64,000 nt of DNA, from assembly GCA_018222865.1 (NCBI GenBank), contig JAAEZM010000002.1:182982-246981 (forward strand), given 5' to 3'. The translations under genes and the position numbers were made by a program. This DNA comes from Alphaproteobacteria bacterium (GTDB taxonomy: Bacteria > Pseudomonadota > Alphaproteobacteria > Caulobacterales > Maricaulaceae). Positions 34,817-44,155 of this stretch are shown here, piece by piece. The notes below the pieces were generated by a model, which worked only from the letters and a program-made list of their open reading frames with translations, made no database searches and had not been told where the DNA came from. How positions within the stretch are numbered: the stretch's first letter is position 1; each line of letters opens with the position of its first letter.

Positions 34817-34909
34817 GAGAGCTCCGGCTTCCTCAAGGCGAGTGTGGGCTGCAGCGCCCCCAGAGGCAATAGGGGACGCAATAGCGCGCGCGGCCGGGCG
34901 CGCCCGCTG

Positions 34910-35599
34910 TCAGGAGGGCTCTGACCCGTCCGTCCCGGCATCGCGCTTGGCAAAATAACCGGCGAGACAAGGATTGCCGCGCTCGGATTCCGGTGATTTC
35001 TGCCCCGCCTTCACCTGCGCCGCGCCCAGGCGTTCAAAGCGTTCCAGCAAGAGCTCGCGCGGGTCGCGGCCGCCAAACTCGCTCTGCGCCGGCGAGAGTG
35101 CGGATCTGGGCGGCTCACTGCGCGATACCTCACTCTCCAGCGAGGCGATCTGCTTGAATTTCAACGCCAGCCGTGCCGCCCGCTCAGCCCGGATCATATT
35201 GCCCGACGTCATGGCGCTCAGGGCTTTTTCAAAAGCCACCTCCGCCGCCTCGCCCGGCGATGTCAAAGCCGAGGTCAGCGGCGCATCGGGTGGGGCGGTG
35301 TGTGGCGCGATTTCCCCAGCGCCCGCCTCATCGTCGAGAGGGGGCTGCGCGGGCTCCTGCCGGTCGTCAGGATGAGAACCGGCTTCAGCCCCCTCAGCAT
35401 CCTCGCCGGATCGGCTCGGCACCTGCGCCGCCAAATCCTCTTCCCGCCACCCGCTCTCGCGCGCCCAGCGCTGCAGGGTGGAGGTGGAGACATTCACGGC
35501 CTGAGAGATCTCAACCATATCCGCCCCGTCCTTGCGGAGGGCGATGGCAACACGCTCGGATCTCGCGCGTTCTTCAGGAGTATGTTTACGTCCAGGCAT
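34910..35599 (-). CDS. Helix-turn-helix protein with disordered middle
   Basis: A 229-residue protein. Residues 1-55 contain a helix-turn-helix of the resolvase or terminase-small-subunit type (ALRKDGADMVEISQAVNVSTSTLQRWARESGW). A Pro/Asp/Glu/Ala-rich disordered stretch (about 60-115) and a C-terminal helical part follow. ATG 35599 (MPGRKHTPEERARSER) gives the natural domain start, though no strong ribosome site is seen. It could be a DNA-binding regulator; no phage genes are nearby. Confidence 0.62.
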   Translation of the reverse strand: MPGRKHTPEERARSERVAIALRKDGADMVEISQAVNVSTSTLQRWARESGWREEDLAAQVPSRSGEDAEGAEAGSHPDDRQEPAQPPLDDEAGAGEIAPHTAPPDAPLTSALTSPGEAAEVAFEKALSAMTSGNMIRAERAARLALKFKQIASLESEVSRSEPPRSALSPAQSEFGGRDPRELLLERFERLGAAQVKAGQKSPESERGNPCLAGYFAKRDAGTDGSEPS

Positions 35600-35635
35600 A
35601 AGCGAAGTGTACGCCCGGCCCGCGGGGGTGGGGAT

Positions 35636-35690
35636 AAGTTTTGCCGAACTTGATTTGGGATCCCGGCCTTCGCCGGGGCACGCTCCGCAT
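35636..35690. repeat. Decayed partial copy of the GTCATCCCGG palindrome
   Basis: The piece GATCCCGGCCTTCGCCGGGG with flanking bases matches the right half of the 91-base repeat at 35706-35796. It also lacks the matching end palindrome. Confidence 0.45.
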
Positions 35691-35705
35691 GCAAAATACA
35701 TTTCC

Positions 35706-35796
35706 CGTCATCCCGGACTTGATCCGGGACCCAGGTTTGGAAACGCCGCGCCTTATGAACTGGGTCCCGGCCTGCGCCGGGATGACGAGGAGTGTA
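35706..35796. repeat. 91-base palindromic intergenic repeat, copy A
   Basis: Ends in perfect inverted 11-mers CGTCATCCCGG and CCGGGATGACG, with internal inverted pieces (CTTGATCCGGGA, CTGGGTCCCGG). It matches copy B (36010-36100) over its whole length with five differences. Repeats of this kind are spread through many alphaproteobacterial genomes between genes. Confidence 0.88.
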
Positions 35797-35831
35797 GGGA
35801 ATGGCGCGAAAAAAAAGAGCTTGGCATGTTG

Positions 35832-35991
35832 TTATCTTCCCCCGCTTGCGGGGGAAGTGGGCCGATGCGTCAGCATCGGGTCGAAGGGGGGCGAGCGCAG
35901 CGAGCCTCGCACCACCTCCGGGCTAGCGCCCTCCGGCCCCTCCGTCTCAGCGCTCACGCGCTGATCCACCTCCCCCGTAGGGAGGATAAAG
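35832..35991. repeat. Second type of intergenic palindrome cluster
   Basis: Five hairpins in a row: CTTCCCCCGCTTGCGGGGGAAG, CCGATGCGTCAGCATCGG, GCGAGCGCAGCGAGCCTCGC, CAGCGCTCACGCGCTG and CCTCCCCCGTAGGGAGG. No coding frame here is credible. It resembles REP/BIME-type dispersed elements and is nested between copies A and B of the other repeat. Confidence 0.75.
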
Positions 35992-36009
35992 GGCTGCCTC
36001 CGGGGCCAC

Positions 36010-36100
36010 CGTCATCCCGGACTTGATCCGGGATCCAGGTTTGGAAACGCCGCGCATGATGAACTGGGTCCCGGCCTCCGCCGGGATGACGATGAGTGTA
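36010..36100. repeat. 91-base palindromic intergenic repeat, copy B
   Basis: Direct-orientation second copy of the 35706-35796 repeat with five base differences and the same perfect 11-base inverted ends. It lies 92 bases before the first gene of the accessory block. Confidence 0.88.
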
Positions 36101-36192
36101 GCGAGCAGCGGACGTCATCTCCAACGGCTTTAGATTGCATGCGCACGCCGTGCCCGTTACCGATTACACATAGTCACCCTTGGGGGAGGGGT

Positions 36193-36765
36193 ATGGGGGA
36201 GATCGTTACATTCATCGCGGACGAGTTACGGGCGCTGGAGTCACAATGGTTGGCGGCACTGGCCGCTGCTTCATTTGCGAGCTTTGCGATCCTGCTTATT
36301 TTGAGCGGCCGCTGGCTGCGCCGAGCCTTTTCTTCCGATCCACAGAAGACGCTATGGCGGTTTACTAAGGGAGGGAGCGATGAGCGGGTCGTTACAATCC
36401 TGGAGCGGGGAGCCCTGACTCTAGACCTTCACAACGGTGATGATGTTGAAGTCTCCGGGATAAACGGTTCGCCGGTTTCGCTTGTTGGAACAATCAACCA
36501 TCAGCGTCGTGCGACGCCCGAGCAAGTCGACGAAGACCATATCCGCCTGAGTGAAGACCTCTTCGTCACTCTCGCGAAACAACTCCGCGCACCCACCAAT
36601 TCGCCCGTGATACAAGCGGAAGTGAAATTTAGCTCCAGAGGGTATTTCTGGAACCATCCAGATAGGAGCAAGCGTTACTCCAATCGCGTTACCGTATGGG
36701 TCACGCTTTGGACGACCGTATTGACAACGCTAATCGCAATCGCGATTGAGTTCTTGATGAATTAG
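36193..36765 (+). CDS. Two-TM protein with cytosolic middle domain, unknown family
   Basis: A 190-residue protein. ATG 36193 follows GGGAGGGG closely. One span near the N-terminus (about 20-38) and one at the C-terminus (about 168-188) bracket a soluble domain of about 130 residues (TILERGALTLDLHNGDDVEVSG to RGYFWNHPDRSKRY). No family is recognised. Codon use is less GC-biased than in flanking housekeeping genes. Its stop overlaps the stop of the convergent MrcB-HNH gene by four bases. It might be an effector or sensor of the adjacent nucleases; this is inference. Confidence 0.7.
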   Translation: MGEIVTFIADELRALESQWLAALAAASFASFAILLILSGRWLRRAFSSDPQKTLWRFTKGGSDERVVTILERGALTLDLHNGDDVEVSGINGSPVSLVGTINHQRRATPEQVDEDHIRLSEDLFVTLAKQLRAPTNSPVIQAEVKFSSRGYFWNHPDRSKRYSNRVTVWVTLWTTVLTTLIAIAIEFLMN

Positions 36766-37727
36766 CTCCGCACCAGCTTCTTCAACTCCTCCAACTTTTC
36801 AGCACCCAACCGATGGATCATCCGGTGGCAGTTCGGACAGAGCAGAGCGAAGTCCTCAATGATATCGAAGCTCGCTGTCTCTCCGTCTGCCAGGGTGTGA
36901 AGCGCGATACGGTGGTGGGCTTCTAGAATATCCACATCGCTCTCATCAGCGAGCGCATAGCTGCCCTTCGTCGTGAAGCCACAGGCCGCGCATTCGGGTT
37001 TGTGGTGTTTCTTCACCTCACGAGAATGCTTCGCGGATCGCTCGGCGCGGCGGTGAAGTCGATAGGATTTTTGATAGTCCAGACCGCCTTCAATCCCATC
37101 TTGCTCTGCATCTTGGGCGATCGCGTCATCGCTGTCCCAGCCACCTTCGCGCGCTAGGAACTGATATAAGCGCATGGCCTCGCGGAAATCCGCTGTCAGT
37201 GCCCCCTCATCGGGAAGCGAGTTTGTTTCATATTTCCGCCCAAGAATAACCGAAGCTTCGTAGAGGCGCGCGCGCCAGTTCCTTTTGGGAGCATTGAGGT
37301 TCATGGCGACTAGGTCGAGCCGCTTAGCCTTAGGCTTTGCGCGCTCCCACATCACGGCGCTGCGCCGTTTCAGTTCGCGCTCTGCGGTAGGGAGACCCGC
37401 TTCATCTTTTAATCGCGTACACCCTTGAGCGAGGGTCAAATAGAGCCGGTCACAACCCTTGCTTAGCAAGTAGACAAGATAAAAGCCTTCCTGGGTGCTG
37501 GTGGTGATGCTTTGATCAAGCACCGCAACCCATGGCGTATCTGCCCAGCCTGCTTGGCCAATGCTGCCTTTTAGGAGATAGCGATCTCGCTGATAAACGA
37601 GCGGTTTGAGCACCCTAGGCACATCCTCACGGACGATCTTCCCGACAGGCGCGTCTCTAAAGGTGCCATTGCGATAGCCGGGCTCTCGCGGATAATTCGA
37701 AACCCAGTTTAAAAGTGCATCTCGCAT
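36762..37727 (-). CDS. MrcB-domain HNH endonuclease (modification-dependent restriction type)
   Basis: A 321-residue protein. The N-terminal half has the MrcB_N/DUF3578 pattern (WADTPWVAVLDQSITTSTQEGFYLVYLLS and DRLYLTLAQG), the module that fronts McrB-like 5-methylcytosine restriction proteins. The C-terminus is an HNH nuclease: zinc ligands CAAC (about 246) and CPNC (about 297), catalytic LEAHH (268-272) and a final H in CHRMIH. A likely role is cutting modified foreign DNA. ATG 37727 is chosen; a TTG three codons earlier exists. No ribosome site is visible upstream, and the region is AT-rich. Confidence 0.84.
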   Translation of the reverse strand: MRDALLNWVSNYPREPGYRNGTFRDAPVGKIVREDVPRVLKPLVYQRDRYLLKGSIGQAGWADTPWVAVLDQSITTSTQEGFYLVYLLSKGCDRLYLTLAQGCTRLKDEAGLPTAERELKRRSAVMWERAKPKAKRLDLVAMNLNAPKRNWRARLYEASVILGRKYETNSLPDEGALTADFREAMRLYQFLAREGGWDSDDAIAQDAEQDGIEGGLDYQKSYRLHRRAERSAKHSREVKKHHKPECAACGFTTKGSYALADESDVDILEAHHRIALHTLADGETASFDIIEDFALLCPNCHRMIHRLGAEKLEELKKLVRS

Positions 37728-37842
37728 GGAAAGCAATTTATAGAAAAAATTTCCAGGCGCCAGGCTTAGTTGTAAGGCAACTCAATAAAACAGCTTTGAG
37801 ATATCACTCGAATATAGTTGGCGGAGCGTTAGAATGTCGTGA

Positions 37843-39078
37843 TCAGTCTAGCTCACGGCCAATTGCCTCGACACGTGGCCGAAAGACATTGACGAAAGCA
37901 TTAGTATTCTCGCTTAGCCAATTAGTGAGCTCATCCAGTTGTTGTGCGTTTGTTAGATCGCCAAGCTGCGTATACAACCCGATATTAAACTTACCTGATT
38001 TGGGATTGGTAAGAGATAGGTTTCCTGCGAATTGTTCGTTGATCTCATCGAAGTCTTCAGCCAATCGTTCCATAACGGCGCCTCCGAATTTATGTGCGGT
38101 GCCGGTCACAAAAACGCCAGCGCGTTGGGCTGAGCGCTCAAGATAAACGGTTATCCAGTTATCCTTGACGATTCCGCCGGATCTCGGAGCAGGGAGCATA
38201 AATGAAATGTTTGATTTTGCGTTCGCTCTCGGAAGTTCTTGCGCTTTATCATCCAAATCAAGTTTTTTAAGTAAGCTGCTCCACACTTCAAAGTTCTCGA
38301 TTTCTCGGTCACTCAACTGTGTATCACCGTCCGGCTCGGCAGCATTTGTTGTTTCGCTGATGGTTACCTTGTCTTCACGAGCAACAGACACGACGTGACG
38401 TGTCAAGACTTCGGTTTTGCACACTACACGCGGCGTAATGAGGGTGCCACGGTTATCGGACAGCTCGAATACCGGCAATTCTATCAGACCTAGCGTGTAC
38501 TCTAGGCTTCCGGTACCGACAATGTATTCGCCGATAGCTTCGACGCCCTCTCGAATACCGTCGCCCACAATTAGCAAAACACACCGGCCTGTTCTGAGAT
38601 TTGCGGTCACACTGTCCACAAAGTCAGCTTCGTCCTGAATAGGAGCCTGGCTTTTTACAAACTCGAAGAGATTAAAACCGGGCTGGCGCCTGCTTTGACC
38701 TGCGGCGCGCTGCAGATCCTCATACGACCAGGAACGTAATTCTTTTGCGTAATCAAGAACCTGACCCACGACCTCGCGTCTTGCTTGTGGGTTCGCCCAG
38801 AGCTTGCACTCTACGAGAACTGGTACACCCTGCGGTGTAATAAGAAAGACATCCAGTGGCCCTGCGGGTGTACTCAGCTCATCGCATATTGCAATCGGAT
38901 CAATACAAGTGGGATCAATTTCTTTGAATGGTATGCAGCTAGGATGCTCAGCCACAATACTCTTGATAAACTCTTCACTGTAACCGCGGGAGCCAACGGT
39001 AGTCTCTTTACTCCGGACTTTAAGCCGCGAGACCTTTCCGGCTGCATCGATCAGTATAGGTGGCGTATGCTGACGCAT
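37843..39078 (-). CDS. PD-(D/E)XK nuclease family protein
   Basis: A 411-residue protein. The core matches a restriction-like nuclease: Asp76 in PLDVFLI, then Glu90-x-Lys92 in VLVECKLW, followed by the RecB-type Q-x3-Y motif (GQVLDYA, Q106 and Y110). The C-terminal half (about 230-411) is a separate alpha/beta domain with no signature I know. ATG 39078 has no Shine-Dalgarno. It is transcribed in the same direction as, and just upstream of, the MrcB-HNH gene (115-base gap), so the two nucleases may work as one defence unit. Base composition is poorer in GC than neighbours. Confidence 0.8.
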   Translation of the reverse strand: MRQHTPPILIDAAGKVSRLKVRSKETTVGSRGYSEEFIKSIVAEHPSCIPFKEIDPTCIDPIAICDELSTPAGPLDVFLITPQGVPVLVECKLWANPQARREVVGQVLDYAKELRSWSYEDLQRAAGQSRRQPGFNLFEFVKSQAPIQDEADFVDSVTANLRTGRCVLLIVGDGIREGVEAIGEYIVGTGSLEYTLGLIELPVFELSDNRGTLITPRVVCKTEVLTRHVVSVAREDKVTISETTNAAEPDGDTQLSDREIENFEVWSSLLKKLDLDDKAQELPRANAKSNISFMLPAPRSGGIVKDNWITVYLERSAQRAGVFVTGTAHKFGGAVMERLAEDFDEINEQFAGNLSLTNPKSGKFNIGLYTQLGDLTNAQQLDELTNWLSENTNAFVNVFRPRVEAIGRELD

Positions 39079-39385
39079 TGTATAATCGCTATCATTGTTT
39101 GGTCGGGGTGCGGCGCTTTGCAGTCAATCTTTTGTGGTATTCCAGCATTGTAAAATTTCAGCGGCTTGTACAGCGTGTTGAGATCAAAGAATTCGCTCGG
39201 AAAATTCTTTTATTTGATGCAGGTGCGCGCACACTCGACGACGCTGTTTTTATCGTGTTTTTAGCCCACCGATCCAGTCAAGCTCGCCACCCCAATCCTA
39301 GCTCGGGCCTGAAACACCACTCCCTCCGACCTGGGTCCCGGATCTGCAGCCGGGTCAAGCCCGGCTATCCGTCCGGGATGACGGG
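39079..39385. other. Gene-free spacer between the nuclease gene and uvrB
   Basis: About 300 bases. The first half is AT-rich and presumably holds the nuclease promoter. The second half carries the divergent palindromic repeat at 39329. No credible coding frame is seen. Confidence 0.55.
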
Positions 39386-39390
39386 TTAGT
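39329..39390. repeat. Diverged GTCATCCCGG-type repeat next to uvrB
   Basis: Contains ACCTGGGTCCCGGATC, GGGTCAAGCCCGG and TCCGGGATGACGG, the same building blocks as the repeats at 35706 and 36010 in another arrangement. It marks the right edge of the accessory block. Confidence 0.65.
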
Positions 39391-41563
39391 GTGCCGACAG
39401 TTTCTGAATCTCATCCCTCAAGCGCGCGGCTTCTTCAAACTCCAGATCGGCTGCTGCTTCGCGCATGCGTTTTTCCAGATCGGCGATTACCGCGGCGAGA
39501 TTTTCGCCCGGGGCCAGCGTCGTCTGGGCGCTATCGGACATGCCGCCCGGCTTGCCGGTTGAGCGTTTGCCGCGGCCTTTCGCGGCGACATTGCGGCCTT
39601 TGGCTTGCGACTCCATCACTTCTTCGAGGATATCGCTCACCCCGCGCACCACGGTTTTGGGGGTGATGCCGTGTTTTTCATTATGGGCGATCTGCTTGTC
39701 GCGGCGGCGCTGGGTCTCATCCATGGCGCGCTGCATGGAGCCGGTAATGCGGTCGGCATAGAGGATGACCTGGCTGTCGGCGTTTCGCGCGGCGCGGCCA
39801 ATGGTCTGGACGAGGGAGGTCTCTGATCTCAAAAAGCCTTCCTTGTCGGCATCGAGAATGGCGACGAGGCCGCATTCGGGGATGTCGAGGCCTTCCCTGA
39901 GCAGGTTGATGCCGATGAGGATGTCATAGGCGCCCAGGCGCAGATCCCGGATCAGCTCAATGCGCTCCACCGTGTCGACATCGGAGTGCATATAGCGGAC
40001 TTTCAGCCCCTGCTCATGCATGTATTCGGTCAGGTCTTCGGCCATGCGCTTGGTCAGGGTGGTGACCAGGGTGCGATAGCCTTTCGCTGTGGTTTTGCGG
40101 GCTTCGTCAATGACATCATCGACCTGGCTGGCGCCGTCCTTGGCCACCGGGCGGACCTCCACCGGCGGGTCAATGAGGCCGGTCGGGCGGATGACCTGTT
40201 CGATGAAGACACCGCCGGTCTGGTTGAGCTCCCAGGGGCCGGGCGTGGCGGAAACCTCCACGGTTTGCGGGCGCATCGCCTCCCATTCCTCGAATTTCAA
40301 GGGCCGGTTATCCAGGCAGGAGGGCAGGCGGAAACCGTGATCGGCCAGGGTTTTCTTGCGGTTATAATCGCCGCGATACATCGCTCCGAGCTGGGGGATG
40401 GAGACGTGGCTTTCATCGGCAAAGACCAAAGCGTCTTCGGGGATGTATTCAAACAGGGTGGGTGGCGGCTCGCCGGGTTTGCGGCCGGTGAGATAGCGGG
40501 AATAGTTTTCAATTCCGGCGCAGGAGCCTGTGGCTTCAAGCATTTCCAGGTCAAATTCCGTGCGCTGTTGTAAGCGCTGGGCTTCAAGGAGCTGGCCTTC
40601 CTTTTCCATCCAGGCGAGGCGTTCCTGGAGCTCTTTCTTGATCTCCTTGATGGCCTGGTTGAGCGTTGGGCGCGGTGTCACATAGTGCGAATTGGCGTAG
40701 AAGCGGACGGATTTGAGGTCCTGGAAGGTCTTGCCGGTGAGCGGGTCAAACTCGGTGATGTTTTCCACCTCATCGCCGAAGAAATTGATCCGCCAGGCGC
40801 GGTCATCATAGTGGGCCGGGAAGACCTCGAGATTATCGCCCTTGAGGCGGAAAGTGCCGCGGATGAAGGCGGCGTCGTTGCGGGTGTATTGCAGATCGAC
40901 GAGCTGGCGCATGACCTGGCGCGGGTCGATATCATCGCCCGGCTTTAAGTCAAATGTCATCGCCGTATAGGTTTCTACCGATCCGATACCATAGATACAC
41001 GACACCGAGGCGACGATGATAACATCATCACGTTCGAGGATGGAGCGCGTGGCGGCGTGGCGCATCCGGTCGATGGCCTCATTGATCGAGCTCTCCTTCT
41101 CGATATAGGTGTCGGTGCGCGGCACATAGGCTTCGGGCATGTAGTAGTCGTAGTAGGAGACGAAATACTCGACCGCGTTTTCGGGAAAAAAGCTCTTGAA
41201 TTCGCCGTATAGCTGGGCCGCCAGCGTCTTGTTCGGGGCCAGGATGAGGGCCGGTCTTTGAACCGCTTCAATGACTTTCGCCATGGTGAAGGTCTTACCC
41301 GTACCGGTCGCACCGAGGAGAACCTGGTCTCTTTCCCCCGAATTGAGACCCTCGACGATTTCCGCAATGGCGGCGGGCTGATCACCCTTGGGCTCGTATT
41401 CGGAAACGCATTTGAAGCGCAGCCCTCCCTCCGCCTTTTCCGGGCGTTGCGGGCGGTGCGGTGTCCAGGCGTCCTCTTGCGCGGCGTCAATCTCGGCCGG
41501 GAGCTGGTCCAGCACGAAGTCTTCCGGAGCGGTGAGGGTATCATCGACAGTAAGTTTGGCCAT
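39386..41563 (-). CDS. uvrB: Excinuclease ABC subunit B
   Basis: Damage-verifying helicase of nucleotide excision repair, working with UvrA and UvrC. 725 residues from ATG 41563 (MAKLTVDD), compared with 673 in E. coli; the extra 50 N-terminal residues before the conserved start [17 protein letters not shown] are usual in this class. Walker A GATGTGKT is at 84-91, the damage-inserting hairpin is [12 protein letters not shown], Walker B is DESH ([11 protein letters not shown]), and the C-terminal UVR motif [20 protein letters not shown] binds UvrC. The frame is open to 41659 upstream, but without a ribosome site. Confidence 0.97.
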   Translation of the reverse strand: MAKLTVDDTLTAPEDFVLDQLPAEIDAAQEDAWTPHRPQRPEKAEGGLRFKCVSEYEPKGDQPAAIAEIVEGLNSGERDQVLLGATGTGKTFTMAKVIEAVQRPALILAPNKTLAAQLYGEFKSFFPENAVEYFVSYYDYYMPEAYVPRTDTYIEKESSINEAIDRMRHAATRSILERDDVIIVASVSCIYGIGSVETYTAMTFDLKPGDDIDPRQVMRQLVDLQYTRNDAAFIRGTFRLKGDNLEVFPAHYDDRAWRINFFGDEVENITEFDPLTGKTFQDLKSVRFYANSHYVTPRPTLNQAIKEIKKELQERLAWMEKEGQLLEAQRLQQRTEFDLEMLEATGSCAGIENYSRYLTGRKPGEPPPTLFEYIPEDALVFADESHVSIPQLGAMYRGDYNRKKTLADHGFRLPSCLDNRPLKFEEWEAMRPQTVEVSATPGPWELNQTGGVFIEQVIRPTGLIDPPVEVRPVAKDGASQVDDVIDEARKTTAKGYRTLVTTLTKRMAEDLTEYMHEQGLKVRYMHSDVDTVERIELIRDLRLGAYDILIGINLLREGLDIPECGLVAILDADKEGFLRSETSLVQTIGRAARNADSQVILYADRITGSMQRAMDETQRRRDKQIAHNEKHGITPKTVVRGVSDILEEVMESQAKGRNVAAKGRGKRSTGKPGGMSDSAQTTLAPGENLAAVIADLEKRMREAAADLEFEEAARLRDEIQKLSAH

Positions 41564-41708
41564 GAAGGAGATATACGCGCGGGCGCGATTGCTCGCCAGA
41601 GGCGGTACTGCCAGCGCCCTGTCAGGATCAGCCACACGCAGGCCGGGGTTATAAGGCATGAGCGCGTGGTTAGGGCCTGTTAAGCATGTGCGATCAACTC
41701 TAGAGGGT

Positions 41709-42170
41709 ATGATGTATCAACATGCGCTCCATACCACACCTGATCTGGCCGCCACCCGGCTGCTGCTCGTCGATGATAGCCGTGCCATGCGCGGGGTGTT
41801 GACCACATTATTGCGCGGGCTGGGCCTGGGTGATGTCTATGCGACCGGGAATGCCGATGAGGCGATTGTGCTCGCCAATACCTGCCGACCCGATATCGCC
41901 CTGATCGATTATGATCTGGATGGCGAGGCCGGTCTGGATCTGGTGCGCCAAATGCGCGATCCGCGGCTTAATCCGCATCCTGACTTGCCGCTCCTGCTGC
42001 TGGCGCCGGTCAATCTCCCCCATCTCATGGCGGGGGCGAGACAGGCGGGGGCGAGTGCCATTCTGCCCAAGCCGCTCAATGCCAATACGCTGGAAGCCAG
42101 CCTTACTACCGTGATCGCGGCGGGGTGTCAGCAAGCGGCCCGCAGTGGCCCCTATCATGCCTACCAGTAA
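41709..42170 (+). CDS. Stand-alone response regulator receiver protein
   Basis: A 153-residue single CheY-like domain. Acidic pair D22-D23 in LLVDDS, phospho-acceptor D67 (ALIDYDL) and K121 in LPKPL are present. The usual Thr/Ser after strand 4 is replaced by Ala (LLLLAPVN), so the switch may be atypical. AGAGGG lies just before; ATG 41709 or 41712 could start. There is no output domain and no kinase nearby. A second regulator follows 60 bases later. Confidence 0.82.
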   Translation: MMYQHALHTTPDLAATRLLLVDDSRAMRGVLTTLLRGLGLGDVYATGNADEAIVLANTCRPDIALIDYDLDGEAGLDLVRQMRDPRLNPHPDLPLLLLAPVNLPHLMAGARQAGASAILPKPLNANTLEASLTTVIAAGCQQAARSGPYHAYQ

Positions 42171-42230
42171 GACTATTTTTATGGTCATGGAATATAAGTA
42201 GCTCCAAGGGACAAGACTAACGAGTGCGTC

Positions 42231-42689
42231 ATGGTTGATCGCAGCATGCTCAAGGGTTTGAATATTCTGGTTGTCGAGGATGTCGACGCCATCCGGGCTC
42301 TGGTGGTCCGGATTGTCGAGAGCCTTGGCGCAGACAATGTGCATCAGGCCATGGGTATTGAAACAGCGCTGGCGGAGCTGGATTCCCGGCCGTTTGATGT
42401 GATCTTGCTGGATTATGAGCTGAGCGGACGCGACGGGCTCGTCGTCATCAAAAAGCTTCGCGAAGACCTGGATCACTTCAATCACGAAACCCCCATCATC
42501 GTGCTGACGGGGCATTCCGAGGCTCATATCGTCCAGGACTGCATGCAGGCGGGAGCAGAGGGCTATCTGGTCAAGCCGGTCATGCCCGACATGCTGGGAC
42601 AGCGCATATTGCAGGTGCTGGCCAAACACCAGACCGTAGCAGAAGAGACGCGGCCGCCCTCGGAAGTTGTTTGGGGAAGCCGCGGCTAG
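42231..42689 (+). CDS. Stand-alone response regulator receiver protein
   Basis: A 152-residue CheY-like protein with all key residues: E16-D17 (VVEDVD), D61 (ILLDYEL), T93 (VLTGH) and K115 (LVKPV). The short C-terminal tail lacks a DNA-binding domain. It is probably a diffusible phosphorelay or motility signal receiver. The ribosome site is weak. Confidence 0.86.
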   Translation: MVDRSMLKGLNILVVEDVDAIRALVVRIVESLGADNVHQAMGIETALAELDSRPFDVILLDYELSGRDGLVVIKKLREDLDHFNHETPIIVLTGHSEAHIVQDCMQAGAEGYLVKPVMPDMLGQRILQVLAKHQTVAEETRPPSEVVWGSRG

Positions 42690-42695
42690 GTCGGC

Positions 42696-43088
42696 CTAGG
42701 CATCATCATAGACATCCGCTTCGATGACAGCATCAAGACCCAGCTCGATATAATCCCCCATCAAGGGCGCGCCGAGCAGATAGTCCGCCGTCGGAGTGGT
42801 CCGGCGCTCACGGGCATCTTTGACGGCCTGAACGAAATCTCGCCCCTCGAAATCGCCGCGTCCGATCCAGTATAGCGCGACAAGCTCGGCCTGGGCTTCT
42901 TCGTCCAGGGCATTCAGCCAGCCCTCGATTTCCTGGCGACCGGGGTCATTATCGCCGGTTTCAAAGCGCTCGACAGCATCAAGCTCGGCATCATCCGGGT
43001 CGCGCTGGAAATCCTCGACCTGTTCCTTGCCGTCATATCCGCGTGCACGAAGAATGAGCTCCCGCACGGTTTTCTCTGCGATATTCAT
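42696..43088 (-). CDS. DUF3775 family protein
   Basis: A 130-residue acidic cytosolic protein. The family pattern is EEAQAELVALYWIGRGDF and YLLGAPLMGDYIELGLDAV. It is found mostly in alphaproteobacteria, with no known function. It ends seven bases past the convergent regulator gene. Confidence 0.84.
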   Translation of the reverse strand: MNIAEKTVRELILRARGYDGKEQVEDFQRDPDDAELDAVERFETGDNDPGRQEIEGWLNALDEEAQAELVALYWIGRGDFEGRDFVQAVKDARERRTTPTADYLLGAPLMGDYIELGLDAVIEADVYDDA

Positions 43089-43282
43089 GGTTCTGCCCTT
43101 TCTCCTGGCTCGCGGCGCAAGAACGCCGAAGCGTTAGGCAATAAGTCTATGTCTAACATGAATAGGCGCCTCTGTGACCTCCTGCCGCGCGACGGCGGGT
43201 CGCGGGCGAGGCGACACAACCCTCAGGACAGCCATGCTTTGGGCACAATTTCCCGACAAACAGCCGCCCCGGGGAGTGTGTT

Positions 43283-44155
43283 ATGGGAATTTCTTTGCGG
43301 CGATTGGCAGGTCTTTGCGGCTTGCTTTTCGGTCTGATCAGCGGCGTTGCCGATCCGGCTTTCGCACAGTCCAGCTTGACGATCGCGCAACAGATCGAGG
43401 CCGAGACCGGCGGGCGTGTCGGGTTCGCCGCCCTTGATGCTGGAAGCGGTGCTCGCTTGCAGTGGAGGGGTGGTGAGCGTTTCGCCATGATGTCCACTTT
43501 CAAACCTCTGGCGTGTGCGGCCTATCTCGATCTACAGAGGCGGATGGGAGGTGAAGAGCAGACGCATCGGCTTCAGGCCACTGAGCTCGTGACCTACTCC
43601 CCCGCGATGCAGGACCGAGTGGGCGAGCTGATATCCGGCCACGAAGCTTGCGCAGAAAGCTTGCGCTTGAGCGATAACACCGCCGCCAATCTGGTTCTTG
43701 ATATGATCGGCGGACCATTGGGGCTGACAGCATTTCTTCGGGATCAAGGTGATACGCAGACCCGTTTGGATCGATATGAGACCGATCTCAATTCAGCGCG
43801 GCCGGGGGATGTGCGCGACACAACAACGCCCACATCAATGCTTGAAACCTATGCGAGCGTGTTGCTCGGCGAGGGGCTGAGCATTGACAGTCAGGACCAG
43901 CTCATAGCCTGGATGGAGGGGAATGAGGTTTCTCAGCGGCTCTTGCGTGATGACTCGCCTGCGGACTGGCGGATTGCTGACCGCTCCGGTGCGGGTGAAT
44001 ACGGCAGCCGGGCCTATATTGCCCTGATCCGCTTTGAGGATCGTGCACCGGTCCTGATCACCGCTTTTCTGACCGAGACGGAGTTAAGCCTTGTCGAACG
44101 CGATGCTGCACTGCGGCCGCTGATACAAGCAGCACTCGGTGAGCTCGGGCTTTGA
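43283..44155 (+). CDS. Class A beta-lactamase, carbenicillinase-like (RSG motif)
   Basis: A 290-residue secreted serine beta-lactamase that hydrolyses the lactam ring in the periplasm. GGGGAG precedes ATG 43283. The signal peptide ends AFA-Q (about 29). Active-site set: S71-T-F-K74, S130-D-N132, E166 in RYETDLN (ExxLN) and, in the place of the usual KTG, R234-S-G236 (IADRSGAGEYGSR). The Arg at that position is the mark of the CARB/PSE carbenicillinase group, and the STFKPLACA context also recalls that group. The residue numbers here coincide with the standard class A numbering. There is no mobile element or regulator beside it. Confidence 0.9.
   Translation: MGISLRRLAGLCGLLFGLISGVADPAFAQSSLTIAQQIEAETGGRVGFAALDAGSGARLQWRGGERFAMMSTFKPLACAAYLDLQRRMGGEEQTHRLQATELVTYSPAMQDRVGELISGHEACAESLRLSDNTAANLVLDMIGGPLGLTAFLRDQGDTQTRLDRYETDLNSARPGDVRDTTTPTSMLETYASVLLGEGLSIDSQDQLIAWMEGNEVSQRLLRDDSPADWRIADRSGAGEYGSRAYIALIRFEDRAPVLITAFLTETELSLVERDAALRPLIQAALGELGL

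Noticed and set aside
35600-36190. Insertion sequence remnant
   Set aside because: No transposase frame or target duplication is seen; the elements are palindromic intergenic repeats.
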